A program made the position numbers and the translations under genes. From Alphaproteobacteria bacterium CG1_02_46_17 (GTDB lineage: Bacteria; Pseudomonadota; Alphaproteobacteria; Micavibrionales; Micavibrionaceae), in assembly GCA_001871905.1 (NCBI GenBank), contig MNUG01000009.1, positions 62,001 through 126,000 on the forward strand: a DNA stretch of 64,000 nucleotides, in the 5' to 3' direction. Positions within the stretch are counted from its first letter, which is position 1. Every line of letters starts with the position of its first letter. The notes beneath the pieces are model-generated. The model saw only the letters and a program-made list of their open reading frames with translations. It was not told the DNA's origin and did not search any database. This document shows, in pieces, positions 35,391-44,340 of the stretch.

Positions 35391-36128
35391 ATGATTATTT
35401 ATCCGGCCATTGATCTGCTTAACGGGTCTTGTGTGCGCCTTTATAAGGGGCAGTTTGATTGTGCTACGTCTTATGATGTTTCTCCCACAGATGTGGCGCT
35501 TGAGTATCAGAAGCAAGGGGCAAATTGGGTGCATGTCGTTGATTTGGACGGGGCGCGGAGTACACTGAATCGGCAGAGCGATTTGATCAAAGATATCGTA
35601 TCAGTTGAAGGAATTAAAGTTCAGACTGGTGGCGGTGTGCGTGCGATATCAGATGTAGAAAAATTATTGGATATTGGTGCGGCGCGGGTGGTGATCGGGT
35701 CATTGGCAGTTAAGGAGCCTGACAGTGTGAGGGACTGTTTCAGGTCTTTTGGCGCCGATAAAATTTGTTTGGCGATTGATGTCATTCCCTATGCCGAACA
35801 GTTTCAGGTCGCTGTATCAGGTTGGCAGGAAAATAGCGGTGTTTACTTGTCTGCTGTTCTCGAGATGTATCTGGATTATGGTTTGCGCCATGTTTTATGT
35901 ACCGATATTTCCAGAGATGGAACTTTGGAAGGATGTAATCTTGGGTTATATGCCAGTTTGGTGACGCAATATCCTTCATTGGATATTCAAGCCTCTGGTG
36001 GGGTTCGGGGGATCGAAGATATTCAAGAACTTTGTAAACTGAATGTTGGTGGCGTGGTGATCGGGAAAGCCCTTTATGAAAGAAAGATTGATCTGGTTAG
36101 TGCGGTAAAGGCGGCTTCATCATGCTAA
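35391..36128 (+). CDS. hisA: Phosphoribosylformimino-5-aminoimidazole carboxamide ribotide isomerase HisA
   Basis: Isomerises ProFAR to PRFAR in a TIM barrel. The 245-residue protein has [21 protein letters not shown] with the first catalytic aspartate near residue 8, [19 protein letters not shown] and [10 protein letters not shown] with the second aspartate. Its stop codon overlaps hisF by seven bases. Confidence 0.95.
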   Translation: MIIYPAIDLLNGSCVRLYKGQFDCATSYDVSPTDVALEYQKQGANWVHVVDLDGARSTLNRQSDLIKDIVSVEGIKVQTGGGVRAISDVEKLLDIGAARVVIGSLAVKEPDSVRDCFRSFGADKICLAIDVIPYAEQFQVAVSGWQENSGVYLSAVLEMYLDYGLRHVLCTDISRDGTLEGCNLGLYASLVTQYPSLDIQASGGVRGIEDIQELCKLNVGGVVIGKALYERKIDLVSAVKAASSC

Positions 36129-36889
36129 CAAAACGAATTATCGCGTGCCTTGATGTTAAGGATGATGTGGTTGTCAAAGGTGTCCAGTTTCGCAATCATG
36201 TTGTGATGGGGGATATTGTCAATCTGGCGCAGCGATACCGTGATGATGGCGTTGATGAGCTGGTTTTTTATGATATTACGGCCAGCAGCGATCAGCGTGT
36301 TGTTGATAAATCATGGGTCAGTAAGGTTGCGCGCGTTCTGGATGTTCCATTTTGTGTGGCGGGCGGTATTCGTACGATTGAAGATGCCAAGCGTATTTTG
36401 AATGAAGGGGCGGATAAAATTTCGATTAATTCCCCTGCATTGGAACGACCCCAATTCATTACGGAGCTTGCTCAAATTTTTGGTGTGCAATCTATTGTGG
36501 TTGGTGTGGATTCTCGTGAAGAGGGCAATGAATGGGTTGTTTATCAATATACAGGTGACGAGACACGCACCATAAAATCAAAACACAAAATGACTGACTG
36601 GCTTTCTATGGTGCAATCAATGGGGGCGGGAGAAATTGTCTTGAATTGCATGGCGCAAGATGGTGTTCGCCGTGGCTATAATCTGGCGCAACTATCTGCG
36701 GCGCGGGATGTGCTAACCATTCCTCTGGTGGCGTCCGGTGGAGCAGGAGAGATGGAGCATTTCTATGATGTCTTTACAAAATCAAAGGTAGATGGGGCGT
36801 TGGCGGCATCTGTCTTTCATACAGGGCATTTGCATATCGGGGGATTAAAGACTTATCTCGCACAACAAGGATTAAGCATTAGAAAGTAA
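36122..36889 (+). CDS. hisF: Imidazole glycerol phosphate synthase subunit HisF
   Basis: Cyclase subunit that makes imidazole glycerol phosphate and AICAR using ammonia from HisH. The 255-residue TIM barrel begins [20 protein letters not shown] (Asp11) and carries [43 protein letters not shown] (second catalytic Asp) and [10 protein letters not shown]. It partly overlaps hisA and precedes hisIE by four bases. Confidence 0.95.
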   Translation: MLTKRIIACLDVKDDVVVKGVQFRNHVVMGDIVNLAQRYRDDGVDELVFYDITASSDQRVVDKSWVSKVARVLDVPFCVAGGIRTIEDAKRILNEGADKISINSPALERPQFITELAQIFGVQSIVVGVDSREEGNEWVVYQYTGDETRTIKSKHKMTDWLSMVQSMGAGEIVLNCMAQDGVRRGYNLAQLSAARDVLTIPLVASGGAGEMEHFYDVFTKSKVDGALAASVFHTGHLHIGGLKTYLAQQGLSIRK

Positions 36890-36893
36890 GAAA

Positions 36894-37514
36894 ATGAAGT
36901 TACAAATTAATATTGAAGAACTGGATTGGAAAAAAGTTGACGGAATGATGCCTGCGATTGTGCAGGATTATATGTCCCGTCAGGTTTTGATGTTGGGATA
37001 TATGTCCCGTGACGCATTGGAAAAAACTCTGCAAACCGGGAAAATAACCTTTTTCAGCCGAACACGGAAAAGTTTATGGACGAAAGGTGAAGCGTCAGGG
37101 AATTTTCTGGGTTTGAAATCGATTTTTATTGATTGTGATAAGGATACGTTGCTTGTATTAGCTGATCCAATTGGGCCAACCTGTCACATGGGAACTGTCA
37201 GTTGTTTTGAAGGAGACACCATTCCTGCGACGTCCTTTCTGAATGAATTGGCTGCGCTGATTCATGACCGGAATATCACGCGCCCCAAAGACAGTTATAC
37301 AACTTCTCTGTTTGAAGCCGGAAAGTCTCGCGTGGCGCAAAAGGTTGGTGAGGAGGGAGTGGAGCTGGCTTTGGCACATATGGAGGGAGAAAAAGAGCAT
37401 ATCGTTAATGAAGCTGCCGATTTGATTTATCATTCCATAGTGTTGTTAGAACATGCCGGTATTCCATTTGAAGATGTTTGCCAGACCCTTAAAAATCGTC
37501 ACACTAAGAAATAG
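36894..37514 (+). CDS. hisIE: Bifunctional HisIE: phosphoribosyl-AMP cyclohydrolase and phosphoribosyl-ATP pyrophosphohydrolase
   Basis: Steps two and three of the pathway in one 206-residue protein. The HisI part (1 to about 110) shows VLMLGYMSRDAL, TFFSRTRKSLWTKGE and DCDKDTLLV zinc/magnesium-site motifs. The HisE part (about 115-206) shows SYTTSLFEAG, AQKVGEEGVELALA and ADLIYHSIVLL, the MazG-like acidic active site. The fused form is common in gammaproteobacteria and others, while many alphaproteobacteria have separate genes. Confidence 0.95.
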   Translation: MKLQINIEELDWKKVDGMMPAIVQDYMSRQVLMLGYMSRDALEKTLQTGKITFFSRTRKSLWTKGEASGNFLGLKSIFIDCDKDTLLVLADPIGPTCHMGTVSCFEGDTIPATSFLNELAALIHDRNITRPKDSYTTSLFEAGKSRVAQKVGEEGVELALAHMEGEKEHIVNEAADLIYHSIVLLEHAGIPFEDVCQTLKNRHTKK

Positions 37515-37525
37515 GAAATTTAATC

Positions 37526-38812
37526 ATGTTATTTTTTGAAACCAATGGCCGAGAAGAATTTGCCAGTGAATTCGTCCGTCTATCTCGGAAGAATGTTTTT
37601 GACCAAAAAATTTCTACGGATGTTGCAGAGATAATTTCTACGGTTCGGGAGCGGGGGAATTCCGCAATTATTGAATATGCCAAAAAATTTGACCATATTG
37701 ATCTGACTCCCGACCAGTTTTATTTTGATCTTGATGGTCTGGATGAAGAGACTTTGCCGTTATCCGAAGAAGAGAAGAGTGCAATCCGCTTTGCTTATAA
37801 CCGGATTTATGATTTCGCGCTGCAAACCAAACCCCAGAGTTCGGAACGTGGACGTGAAGGGTATGTCGTGCAAAAATATGTCCCGTTTGATTCCGTTGCC
37901 TGTTATGTTCCATCAGGATCATTTCCGTTGGTATCAACCACTATTCACACTTGCGCTTTTGCTAGGGCAGCCGGGGTCGAAGATATTACGATTATCACAT
38001 CACCTAAGGAAAATGGTGTGCATCCTGCAATTTTATATGCGGCCAAGATTGTTGGTGCGCGGCGTATTCTGCAATTGGGTGGTGTTTATGGCGTTGCGGC
38101 GGCGGCCTATGGCACAGATACGGTTGATCCTGTTCAGTTTATTGCGGGGCCGGGGAATGCTTATGTCACTGAAGCAAAAAAACAGGTTTTCGGAGTGGTT
38201 GGCATTGATATGCTGGCAGGCCCAAGTGAAATTATGGTGATTGTGGACGAGAGTGCTAACCCATCTTATGTCGCGGCTGATTTGCTTTCCCAAGCAGAGC
38301 ATGGATCGGGCAGGGAGCAGGCTGTCCTTGTGACAAACTCCCAAGTTCTGGTTGATGTGATTGAAGGTGAGGTCGCCAAGCAACGCAGCCGATTGCCCGA
38401 AAGTCAGGCGATGGATTTGGTCATTGAGAAGAGTATCTTTGTTATCAAGGTCGAGAATATTCAAGAAGTGGTCGCAATTTGCAATGAATATGCGCCGGAG
38501 CATGTCGAGATTTTGACCAAGAGTCCGGAGCTGATCGAGCCCTTGATTACTTCTGCCGGAGCGATCATGATGGGGGAATGGACACCAGAACCCATCGGTG
38601 ACTTTGTTGCAGGTTCCAGTCACGTTTTGCCGACAGGTGGCTCCGCACGTATTTTTTCCGGCCTAAACACAGGTCATTTCATGAAAAAAATTAGTGTCCA
38701 GAATTTTTCCAGAAAGATGTTGGAAGAGACACGGAGTGCTGCTGAAATGTTTGCTAAAATGGAAAGCCTGCCTGCGCACGGACGATCAGTATCTATCAGA
38801 TTTGATGAGTGA
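37526..38812 (+). CDS. hisD: Histidinol dehydrogenase
   Basis: Last enzyme of histidine synthesis: oxidises histidinol to histidine with two NAD+. The 428-residue protein has YVPSGSFPLVSTTIH near residue 130, QFIAGPGNAYVTEAKKQVFG near 210, DMLAGPSEIMVIVDE near 230, DLLSQAEHGSGREQ (zinc and catalytic ligands) near 255 and the late SSHVLPTGGSAR block. It stands last in the operon, whereas in enterobacteria hisD is second. Confidence 0.96.
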   Translation: MLFFETNGREEFASEFVRLSRKNVFDQKISTDVAEIISTVRERGNSAIIEYAKKFDHIDLTPDQFYFDLDGLDEETLPLSEEEKSAIRFAYNRIYDFALQTKPQSSERGREGYVVQKYVPFDSVACYVPSGSFPLVSTTIHTCAFARAAGVEDITIITSPKENGVHPAILYAAKIVGARRILQLGGVYGVAAAAYGTDTVDPVQFIAGPGNAYVTEAKKQVFGVVGIDMLAGPSEIMVIVDESANPSYVAADLLSQAEHGSGREQAVLVTNSQVLVDVIEGEVAKQRSRLPESQAMDLVIEKSIFVIKVENIQEVVAICNEYAPEHVEILTKSPELIEPLITSAGAIMMGEWTPEPIGDFVAGSSHVLPTGGSARIFSGLNTGHFMKKISVQNFSRKMLEETRSAAEMFAKMESLPAHGRSVSIRFDE

Positions 38813-38903
38813 GGAATTTTGGACTTTCACATCAATTTGAACAGGAGTACTCTGTTTCATAATTAGAAATTACCCCGATTTTCGGGAATGGAACGGAATA
38901 AAA

Positions 38904-40274
38904 ATGAAGCTGTCTTTCTTGGGCGCGGCCCATACGGTTACGGGGTCAAAATATCTTCTGGAATCCGGAACTCAAAAAATTCTGGTTGATTGCGGCTTGT
39001 TTCAAGGGATGAAGGATTTACGCCTTTTGAATTGGAAGGAGATGCCCGTCCACCCTGTGGATATTGATGCAATTTTATTGACACATGCCCATCTGGATCA
39101 TAGCGGTTATATCCCGAAACTTGTCAAAGACGGATTTCGCGGGAAGATATATTGTTCCGAGGCCACGCGTGATCTGGCCGAAATTATTTTGACAGATAGT
39201 GGCCATATTCAGGAAGACGATGCTGAACGTGCCAATAGATATGGGTACACCAAACACCAACCGGCTTTGGCATTATATACCGAGAGGGATGCCAAACATG
39301 CGATGGAACAGTTTGTGACTGTTACTTTTGGTGAAAAAATCGAAGTTCCGGGTGGGGAGTTTTCTTTCTCACTCCATCGGGCAGGACATATCCTTGGCGC
39401 GGCGTCTATTCGTGTTGAATTTGATGGCGGAACATCCATCTTATTCTCTGGAGATCTGGGACGGGAAAATGATCCGCTGATGAAGGCGCCTGTGCATATT
39501 CAGCAATCAGATTATATCGTTGTCGAGTCCACTTACGGGGATCGGCTGCATGATACAACCGACCCAGCCGATCTATTGGAAGATATTATTAACCGGACAG
39601 TTCAGCGTGGCGGGAGTGTTGTTATTCCTGCGTTTGCTGTGGGACGAGCCCAGAGCCTTCTATATTATGTTCATCAATTAAAGAAAGAGGGGAGGATTCA
39701 TGCCTCCTTGCCAATCTATCTTGATAGTCCGATGGCTGTTAGCGCGACTGAGCTCCTTTGCAAACACTCCGGAGATCATCGTTTATCACAGGGATTGTGT
39801 CAGGAGGTTTGCGAAGCGGCAAAATATGTGCGGACCCGTGATGAGTCAAAAGCACTGGATGGCAATCATAACGGAGTGCCGAAAGTTATTATTTCGGCCA
39901 GTGGTATGGCAACAGGCGGGCGGGTTTTGCACCATCTGGCTCATTATCTGGGTGATTACCGTTCGACTGTTGTTCTGGCGGGATTTCAGGCTTCTGGGAC
40001 TCGCGGCGATCGTTTGGCTCGAGGTGAAAAAACCATCAAGATTCATGGTCAATATTGGGATGTGGCGGCGGAGATTATCAAGCTGGATAATATGTCTGCC
40101 CATGGTGATTATGCCGAAATAATGAAGTGGCTGAAGACCCAGCAAAAGGAGCCGCGCAAAGTCTTTGTAACGCATGGGGAATCCTCCGCTGCTGTTGCCA
40201 TGTGCGAACGTATTAAGAGAGATCTGGGTTGGGATGCTTTGGTTCCAGAATATGGGTATCAGGAAGATTTGTAA
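38904..40274 (+). CDS. MBL-fold beta-CASP RNA-processing nuclease
   Basis: A 456-residue metallo-beta-lactamase/beta-CASP protein of the type related to TTHA0252 and archaeal/eukaryotic CPSF73-like nucleases. Visible: MKLSFLGAAHTVTGSKYL, ILVDCGLFQG (motif 1), LLTHAHLDHSGYIPKL (HxHxDH), HRAGHILGAASI (motif 3), LFSGDLGREND (motif 4), VVESTYGDR (motif A), ISASGMATGGRVLHHLAHY (motif B) and VFVTHGESSA (motif C, RMMBL). It is shorter than and distinct from the RNase J-like protein upstream. It follows hisD after 91 bases. Confidence 0.92.
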   Translation: MKLSFLGAAHTVTGSKYLLESGTQKILVDCGLFQGMKDLRLLNWKEMPVHPVDIDAILLTHAHLDHSGYIPKLVKDGFRGKIYCSEATRDLAEIILTDSGHIQEDDAERANRYGYTKHQPALALYTERDAKHAMEQFVTVTFGEKIEVPGGEFSFSLHRAGHILGAASIRVEFDGGTSILFSGDLGRENDPLMKAPVHIQQSDYIVVESTYGDRLHDTTDPADLLEDIINRTVQRGGSVVIPAFAVGRAQSLLYYVHQLKKEGRIHASLPIYLDSPMAVSATELLCKHSGDHRLSQGLCQEVCEAAKYVRTRDESKALDGNHNGVPKVIISASGMATGGRVLHHLAHYLGDYRSTVVLAGFQASGTRGDRLARGEKTIKIHGQYWDVAAEIIKLDNMSAHGDYAEIMKWLKTQQKEPRKVFVTHGESSAAVAMCERIKRDLGWDALVPEYGYQEDL

Positions 40275-40459
40275 GGGGGAGGGGCTTTGACCTATGTGGC
40301 TCAAAACCCCAATATTTTCATATTGCAAATCAATTTGGGTGGTTCAAAAGGGTTTCTTTCCTTCTCTTTCAAGAATTATTGGGATTTTGCCATTGATTTT
40401 TATGAAATTTACCCGTAGAAATCATGTCTCGATTTGACCAAAATTGTTTTTGATATCGA

Positions 40460-40551
40460 GGATCGGTGGCCGAGTGGCTTAAGGCAACGGTTTGCTAAAC
40501 CGTCGTACTACGTAAGTTGTACCGAGGGTTCGAATCCCTCCCGATCCGCCA
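40460..40551 (+). tRNA. tRNA-Ser(GCU)
   Basis: The acceptor arms GGATCGG (40460-40466) and CCGATCC (40541-40547) pair fully, followed by G and encoded CCA. The anticodon arm ACGGT-TTGCTAA-ACCGT gives anticodon GCU (serine, codons AGU/AGC). A long variable arm and the T arm GAGGGTTCGAATCCCTC complete a class II tRNA of 92 bases. Confidence 0.95.
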
Positions 40552-40554
40552 TTT
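40533..40554. repeat. Direct repeat copy 1: 3' end of tRNA-Ser
   Basis: Twenty-two bases spanning the end of the T arm, the acceptor 3' side, CCA and three following T's are identical to bases 41278-41299. Looser similarity (pyrimidine-rich then CGAG) continues another 15 bases. Such repeats of a tRNA 3' end are left by site-specific integration. Confidence 0.85.
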
Positions 40555-40582
40555 CCTTTCTTTCTCCCGAGAATTATATTTT

Positions 40583-41215
40583 ATACAGTGGCTTACGCTT
40601 ATTGCTGTTTTTTCAATTGCGGTCATTTCTCCCGGCCCTGATTTCGTTATGGCCGTAAGAAATTCAATTGTATATTCGAGGCGCGCAGGTATTTTCACGG
40701 CTATCGGTTTCGGGCTTGGCGTGCTTGTTCATGTTACCTATACGATTTTTGGCATCTCAGCGATAATTGCCAAGTCGATTCTCCTATTTAACATTATCAA
40801 ATGGGCAGGCGCTGTGTATCTCGTATATATCGGCATTCAGGCGTTGCGCTCGAAGGGGATGGGGCAAGCTGCTGTTGAAAATGCGACATCAGAAGCGCCG
40901 CCGTCTGCATCCTTGCCGGATTTCAAAGCCCTGTGGTCAGGCTTCCTAACGAATGCTCTCAATCCGAAAGCAACTTTGTTCTTTCTGGCTATTTTTAGTC
41001 AGATCATAAGTCCGTCAACACCGTTCATATGGCAGGCGATTTATGGCCTGACTTGTGCGGTAATGGCTATACTATGGTTTTCTTTGGTTTCTCTGGTTTT
41101 AAGCCAAGGTACGGTCAAAGCGTTTTTTCTGCGAGCAACGAAGTGGATCGACCGTGTTTGTGGCGCTTTGTTGATTACTCTTGGCATTAAAGTTGCTCTG
41201 ACCTCTGCCAAGTAG
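40583..41215 (+). CDS. LysE/RhtB-family amino-acid exporter, no canonical start codon
   Basis: The 210-residue reading from 40583 is a complete LysE-type exporter: IQWLTLIAVFSIAVISPGPD at the start, the SPGPDFVMAVRNS family signature, six hydrophobic segments, and GFLTNALNPKATLFFLAIF near 125. Family members export amino acids such as homoserine or lysine. The place where ATG belongs reads ATA (40583). The only upstream start, TTG 40517, lies inside tRNA-Ser and would give an odd 22-residue extension. The gene therefore uses a rare start, or lost its start and is dead; the body shows no frameshift. It is bounded by the two tRNA-end repeats. Confidence 0.7.
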   Translation: MQWLTLIAVFSIAVISPGPDFVMAVRNSIVYSRRAGIFTAIGFGLGVLVHVTYTIFGISAIIAKSILLFNIIKWAGAVYLVYIGIQALRSKGMGQAAVENATSEAPPSASLPDFKALWSGFLTNALNPKATLFFLAIFSQIISPSTPFIWQAIYGLTCAVMAILWFSLVSLVLSQGTVKAFFLRATKWIDRVCGALLITLGIKVALTSAK

Positions 41216-41277
41216 AGACTTGCTCCCCTTGTTGCTCTTTGCAACTTTGATAGGGAGCATCGCGACCATATCAAAGT

Positions 41278-41299
41278 AATCCCTCCCGATCCGCCATTT
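41278..41299. repeat. Direct repeat copy 2: displaced tRNA-Ser 3' end
   Basis: Identical to 40533-40554 but with no tRNA body before it. It lies 63 bases after the LysE gene and ends 10 bases before the AHSA1-family stop codon. Confidence 0.85.
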
Positions 41300-41308
41300 T
41301 CTTCTTTC

Positions 41309-41761
41309 TTACGAGTACTGAGATGCAATTTCAGGTTCGACCAGTTTGGCCAGTTGGTCGAGAGATTCCTGCCAACCTAGATAACAGGCTTCGAGCGGTA
41401 TTACATCCGGCAGGCCGTCTTGTATGATTGTGAGTTCTGTTCCGACTGAGACTTTTTTGAATGTCACGGTTACTGTGATCGTGCCGGGGATGTTCGGGTC
41501 TTCGAATTCGTCGGTATAATGAAGGCGTTCGTTTGGGGTGATTTCCAAATAAGTCCCGCCGAAATTATGTTCCATGCCATTTGAAAAGTTGGTGAAGGAC
41601 ATTTTGAATGTGCCGCCGACTTTGACATCCATTGAGAAGACCTTGCCGATCCAGCCATAGGGAGGCATCCAACGGGCAATGGCGGTTGGTTCGGTGAAGG
41701 CGCGGAATACTCTTTCCGGTGGGGACTTTAAGACACGGTGCAGTTTTGCTGTGTTGGGCAT
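41309..41761 (-). CDS. AHSA1-like SRPBCC-domain protein
   Basis: The 150-residue protein is a START/SRPBCC fold of the AHSA1 type: PPERVFRAFTEPTAIARWMPP near residue 15 split by the usual loop, VGGTFKMSF, YLEITPNERLHYT, ELTIIQDGLPD and a C-terminal YLGWQESLDQLAKLVE. These proteins often bind hydrophobic ligands or act as toxin/stress proteins of unknown role. The start at 41761 is chosen because a strong GGAGG site precedes it; the open frame runs further upstream without support. Confidence 0.85.
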   Translation of the reverse strand: MPNTAKLHRVLKSPPERVFRAFTEPTAIARWMPPYGWIGKVFSMDVKVGGTFKMSFTNFSNGMEHNFGGTYLEITPNERLHYTDEFEDPNIPGTITVTVTFKKVSVGTELTIIQDGLPDVIPLEACYLGWQESLDQLAKLVEPEIASQYS

Positions 41762-41771
41762 GGTGGCCTCC

Positions 41772-42458
41772 TTATTTATATCCGACATTGATAATATAGG
41801 CGTTTTGGCTTGCTTGTAAATGCGCGAATTGCCAGATTTTGGCGCAACTGTAGGGGCAAGACGGGTAAGGCGGCAGCGTGATTGCTGGGTGATGGAATTT
41901 TTCGGGAGCATGAATGATTTTTGCGCGACCACAATCACCGACATGTTTTACCGGAGATACGGCGATGATGTCCGTTTCGGGAAACGCAAGGCAAGCTGCG
42001 CGTGCCAGAACACCGCTTAAGGCCGAGAGCCAGATTTGGTTTGGTGGATCGGGAATTAGTTCCTTGAGCGTTTGGGCCGTATAATTAATGAAAGAGGGAT
42101 CATCAAATCCCAATGGAAGCATATGAAGGTCAGGGTGGGATTGTTCAATGTCTGATTTGATCTGTTCAACGGGGGTTGGGTTACACCAGACAAGTTCGCA
42201 TGAGTGTGGGGTGAGGTCATTGACCCAATCGGGTGTGTGTTTGGATTTGGCGATAAAGAGTGTGCATTTGTACCCCAGTTCTTCGCAGGCTGTGGCCAGT
42301 GCCCAGCCGCCTGAACCGAAGACCGTTCCGGCATAGGCAAAGTGCGTGTGATTTTGTTCGGGGAGATATTTGAGCAAGGGAAGTTTTTTAAGTCCACCAC
42401 GGATCAAGTCGCCGCGGAGGATTGTAAAGCCATGCATTTTTCTTATAGGAGACAACAC
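41772..42458 (-). CDS. Small PLP-dependent lyase/thiolase-like protein
   Basis: A 228-residue protein resembling the N-terminal half of tryptophan-synthase-beta/ACC-deaminase-type PLP enzymes: RGDLIRGGLKKLPLL near residue 15 (a lysine at 24 or 25 where the family binds PLP), a GxGG-like FGSGGWALATACEELGYKC stretch, and WLSALSGVLARA near 140 as a possible phosphate loop. It also has a proline/cysteine-rich end (LPPYPSCPYSC). Similar short proteins occur in phages and scattered bacteria; their reaction is unknown. The 42458 ATG is favoured by an AAAGGA site, although the shorter ATG at 42437 begins the family-like part. It ends 10 bases upstream of the AHSA1 start. Confidence 0.55.
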   Translation of the reverse strand: MLSPIRKMHGFTILRGDLIRGGLKKLPLLKYLPEQNHTHFAYAGTVFGSGGWALATACEELGYKCTLFIAKSKHTPDWVNDLTPHSCELVWCNPTPVEQIKSDIEQSHPDLHMLPLGFDDPSFINYTAQTLKELIPDPPNQIWLSALSGVLARAACLAFPETDIIAVSPVKHVGDCGRAKIIHAPEKFHHPAITLPPYPSCPYSCAKIWQFAHLQASQNAYIINVGYK

Positions 42459-42547
42459 ATTCTTATCCTTTAATATTTGTCATATTTTATTGCAAATTTT
42501 TTTAATATATTGTTTTATTAACGTCTGGATTTTTAGGAGTGCGTTTT

Positions 42548-42820
42548 ATGATCTTAACATATGTCATTTCCCGTTCGACAGGATTAAGTGAAGATGAAAT
42601 CTATAGCCGTATGAGAAACGAGATGAAAGACCAGTTTTCCTACGTCTCGATTGCGGGTGTAGCAACAAATATTGGTGGCTGCGTCGAGGAAATTAAGGGC
42701 GTTGGTGATGATAAAATCTTGGCATTGATGAATTTGTCGTCAAATATCTTGCGAGCCAAAGATCGTGGTAATCTGAGGATTGCACCAGATGTTTGTACGG
42801 TTGGTGCAATCCCACATTAG
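42548..42820 (+). CDS. Unknown 90-residue protein
   Basis: I do not recognise this protein. It begins MILTYVISRSTGLSEDEIYS, has no membrane segment or signal peptide, and contains two cysteines. An AGGAG ribosome site lies eight bases before the ATG, and a symmetric hairpin follows the stop, so it is likely real. It stands alone between the divergent PLP-like gene and convergent gatB. Confidence 0.6.
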   Translation: MILTYVISRSTGLSEDEIYSRMRNEMKDQFSYVSIAGVATNIGGCVEEIKGVGDDKILALMNLSSNILRAKDRGNLRIAPDVCTVGAIPH

Positions 42821-42837
42821 ATGTTTGATTATAACTA

Positions 42838-42859
42838 TATAGGGAAATGCTTCCCTATA
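42838..42859. terminator. Symmetric hairpin between convergent genes
   Basis: A 9-bp perfect stem (TATAGGGAA / TTCCCTATA) with an ATGC loop lies between the 90-residue gene and gatB. It could act on both strands, though the flanking T-runs are short. Confidence 0.5.
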
Positions 42860-42860
42860 C

Positions 42861-44315
42861 TTATTGATCCAGCTTCTGCTTTAACAGTTCATTGACCATA
42901 TCGGGGTTAGCTTTGCCGCCCGATTTTTTAAGAACTTGACCAACAAAGAAGCCGAATAGTTTGTCTTTGCCGCCTTTATAGGCTGCAACGTTATCCGGAT
43001 TTTCTGCGATAACTTCATCGACAATCTTTTCAATCGCGCCAGTGTCGGTAACTTGTTTCAGGCCTTTTTCGTCAACGATTGCGGCTGGATTTTTACCCGA
43101 GGCCATCATTTCGGCAAAGACATCCTTGGCTATTTTCCCAGAAATGGTTTTGTCGGAAATGAGTCCGACAAGTTCACCCAGCTGTTTTGCCGATACTGGA
43201 CTTTCATCCAGAGTTTTTCCGTCTTTATTCAGTCCGCCTAGAAGTTCGTTAATCACCCAGTTTGCCGTGATTTTTGGATCGCGATTTTGTGCGGCTTCCT
43301 CATAATAGTCTGCACGCGAACGCTCCATAATCAGAACGGTTGCGTCGTAAATTCCAAGGCCATAAGACTCCATAAAGCGGTGTTTCTTCTGGTCAGGAAG
43401 TTCAGGCAAGGTTTGTTTGAGTTGATCTACAAAACTTTGTTCGATAATCAGAGGTAACAAGTCAGGATCGGGGAAGTAGCGATAGTCATGAGCTTCTTCT
43501 TTCGAGCGCATGGAACGTGTTTCGCCTTTGGCGTTGTCCCACAGGCGGGTTTCCTGTTTGACCTTTCCACCATTTTCGATCAGTTCGACTTGACGGACTG
43601 ATTCATATTCGATTGCCATTTGAACGGCTTTGATCGAGTTGACGTTCTTGATTTCGCAACGTGTGCCAAGTTCATCCCCCGGTTTTCTAACTGAGACGTT
43701 TACATCGGCGCGCATCGAACCTTCTTCCAGATTGCCGTCACAGGTTTCCAAGTAGCGCAAAATCATGCGGAGTTTTGTCAGGTAGGCGCAGGCTTCTTCA
43801 GGGCCGCGCAGATCAGGTTCTGACACGATTTCCATCAGCGCACAGCCGGAGCGGTTAAGGTCAACAAAACTTTTGGTCGGGTGTTGGTCATGGATAGACT
43901 TTCCTGCGTCTTGCTCCATATGCAGGCGGGTAATTCCGATTTCTTTGGTTTCTCCATTGGGCAGGTCAATCTCGATTATGCCTTTGCCGATGATCGGGTG
44001 CAGGAATTGCGAGATTTGATAGCCTTGAGGCAAATCAGGATAGAAATAGTTTTTGCGTTCGAAAACGGAATGCAAGTTAACTTGCGCGTTCAGGCCAAGA
44101 CCAGTGCGGACAGCCTGTTCGACGCAATATTCGTTGAGGACTGGCAACATGCCGGGCATGGCTGCATCGACAAGAGAAACTTGTGAGTTTGGGGCAGATC
44201 CGAAATCCGTGGCGGCGCCAGAAAAAAGTTTTGATTGGGCTGTGATTTGGGCATGAACTTCCATCCCGATTACAATTTCCCAATCACCTGTTTCACCTTT
44301 AATAATTGCTGACAT
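42861..44315 (-). CDS. gatB: Asp-tRNA(Asn)/Glu-tRNA(Gln) amidotransferase subunit B
   Basis: GatB binds the misacylated tRNA and activates its carboxyl group with ATP so GatA-supplied ammonia can amidate it. The 484-residue protein shows [16 protein letters not shown] near residue 20, [19 protein letters not shown]-like [22 protein letters not shown] near 155 and a C-terminal YqeY-like tail ending in a helix. It is last of the gatC-gatA-X-Y-gatB run, with 25 bases to the preceding cysteine-rich gene. Confidence 0.97.
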   Translation of the reverse strand: MSAIIKGETGDWEIVIGMEVHAQITAQSKLFSGAATDFGSAPNSQVSLVDAAMPGMLPVLNEYCVEQAVRTGLGLNAQVNLHSVFERKNYFYPDLPQGYQISQFLHPIIGKGIIEIDLPNGETKEIGITRLHMEQDAGKSIHDQHPTKSFVDLNRSGCALMEIVSEPDLRGPEEACAYLTKLRMILRYLETCDGNLEEGSMRADVNVSVRKPGDELGTRCEIKNVNSIKAVQMAIEYESVRQVELIENGGKVKQETRLWDNAKGETRSMRSKEEAHDYRYFPDPDLLPLIIEQSFVDQLKQTLPELPDQKKHRFMESYGLGIYDATVLIMERSRADYYEEAAQNRDPKITANWVINELLGGLNKDGKTLDESPVSAKQLGELVGLISDKTISGKIAKDVFAEMMASGKNPAAIVDEKGLKQVTDTGAIEKIVDEVIAENPDNVAAYKGGKDKLFGFFVGQVLKKSGGKANPDMVNELLKQKLDQ

Positions 44316-44340
44316 TATTTATGTTCCTTTAGTATTGAAA

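Noticed and set aside
40517-40582. TTG start of the LysE gene within tRNA-Ser
   Set aside because: Would translate the tRNA T arm into a non-family extension; the homologous region begins at 40583.
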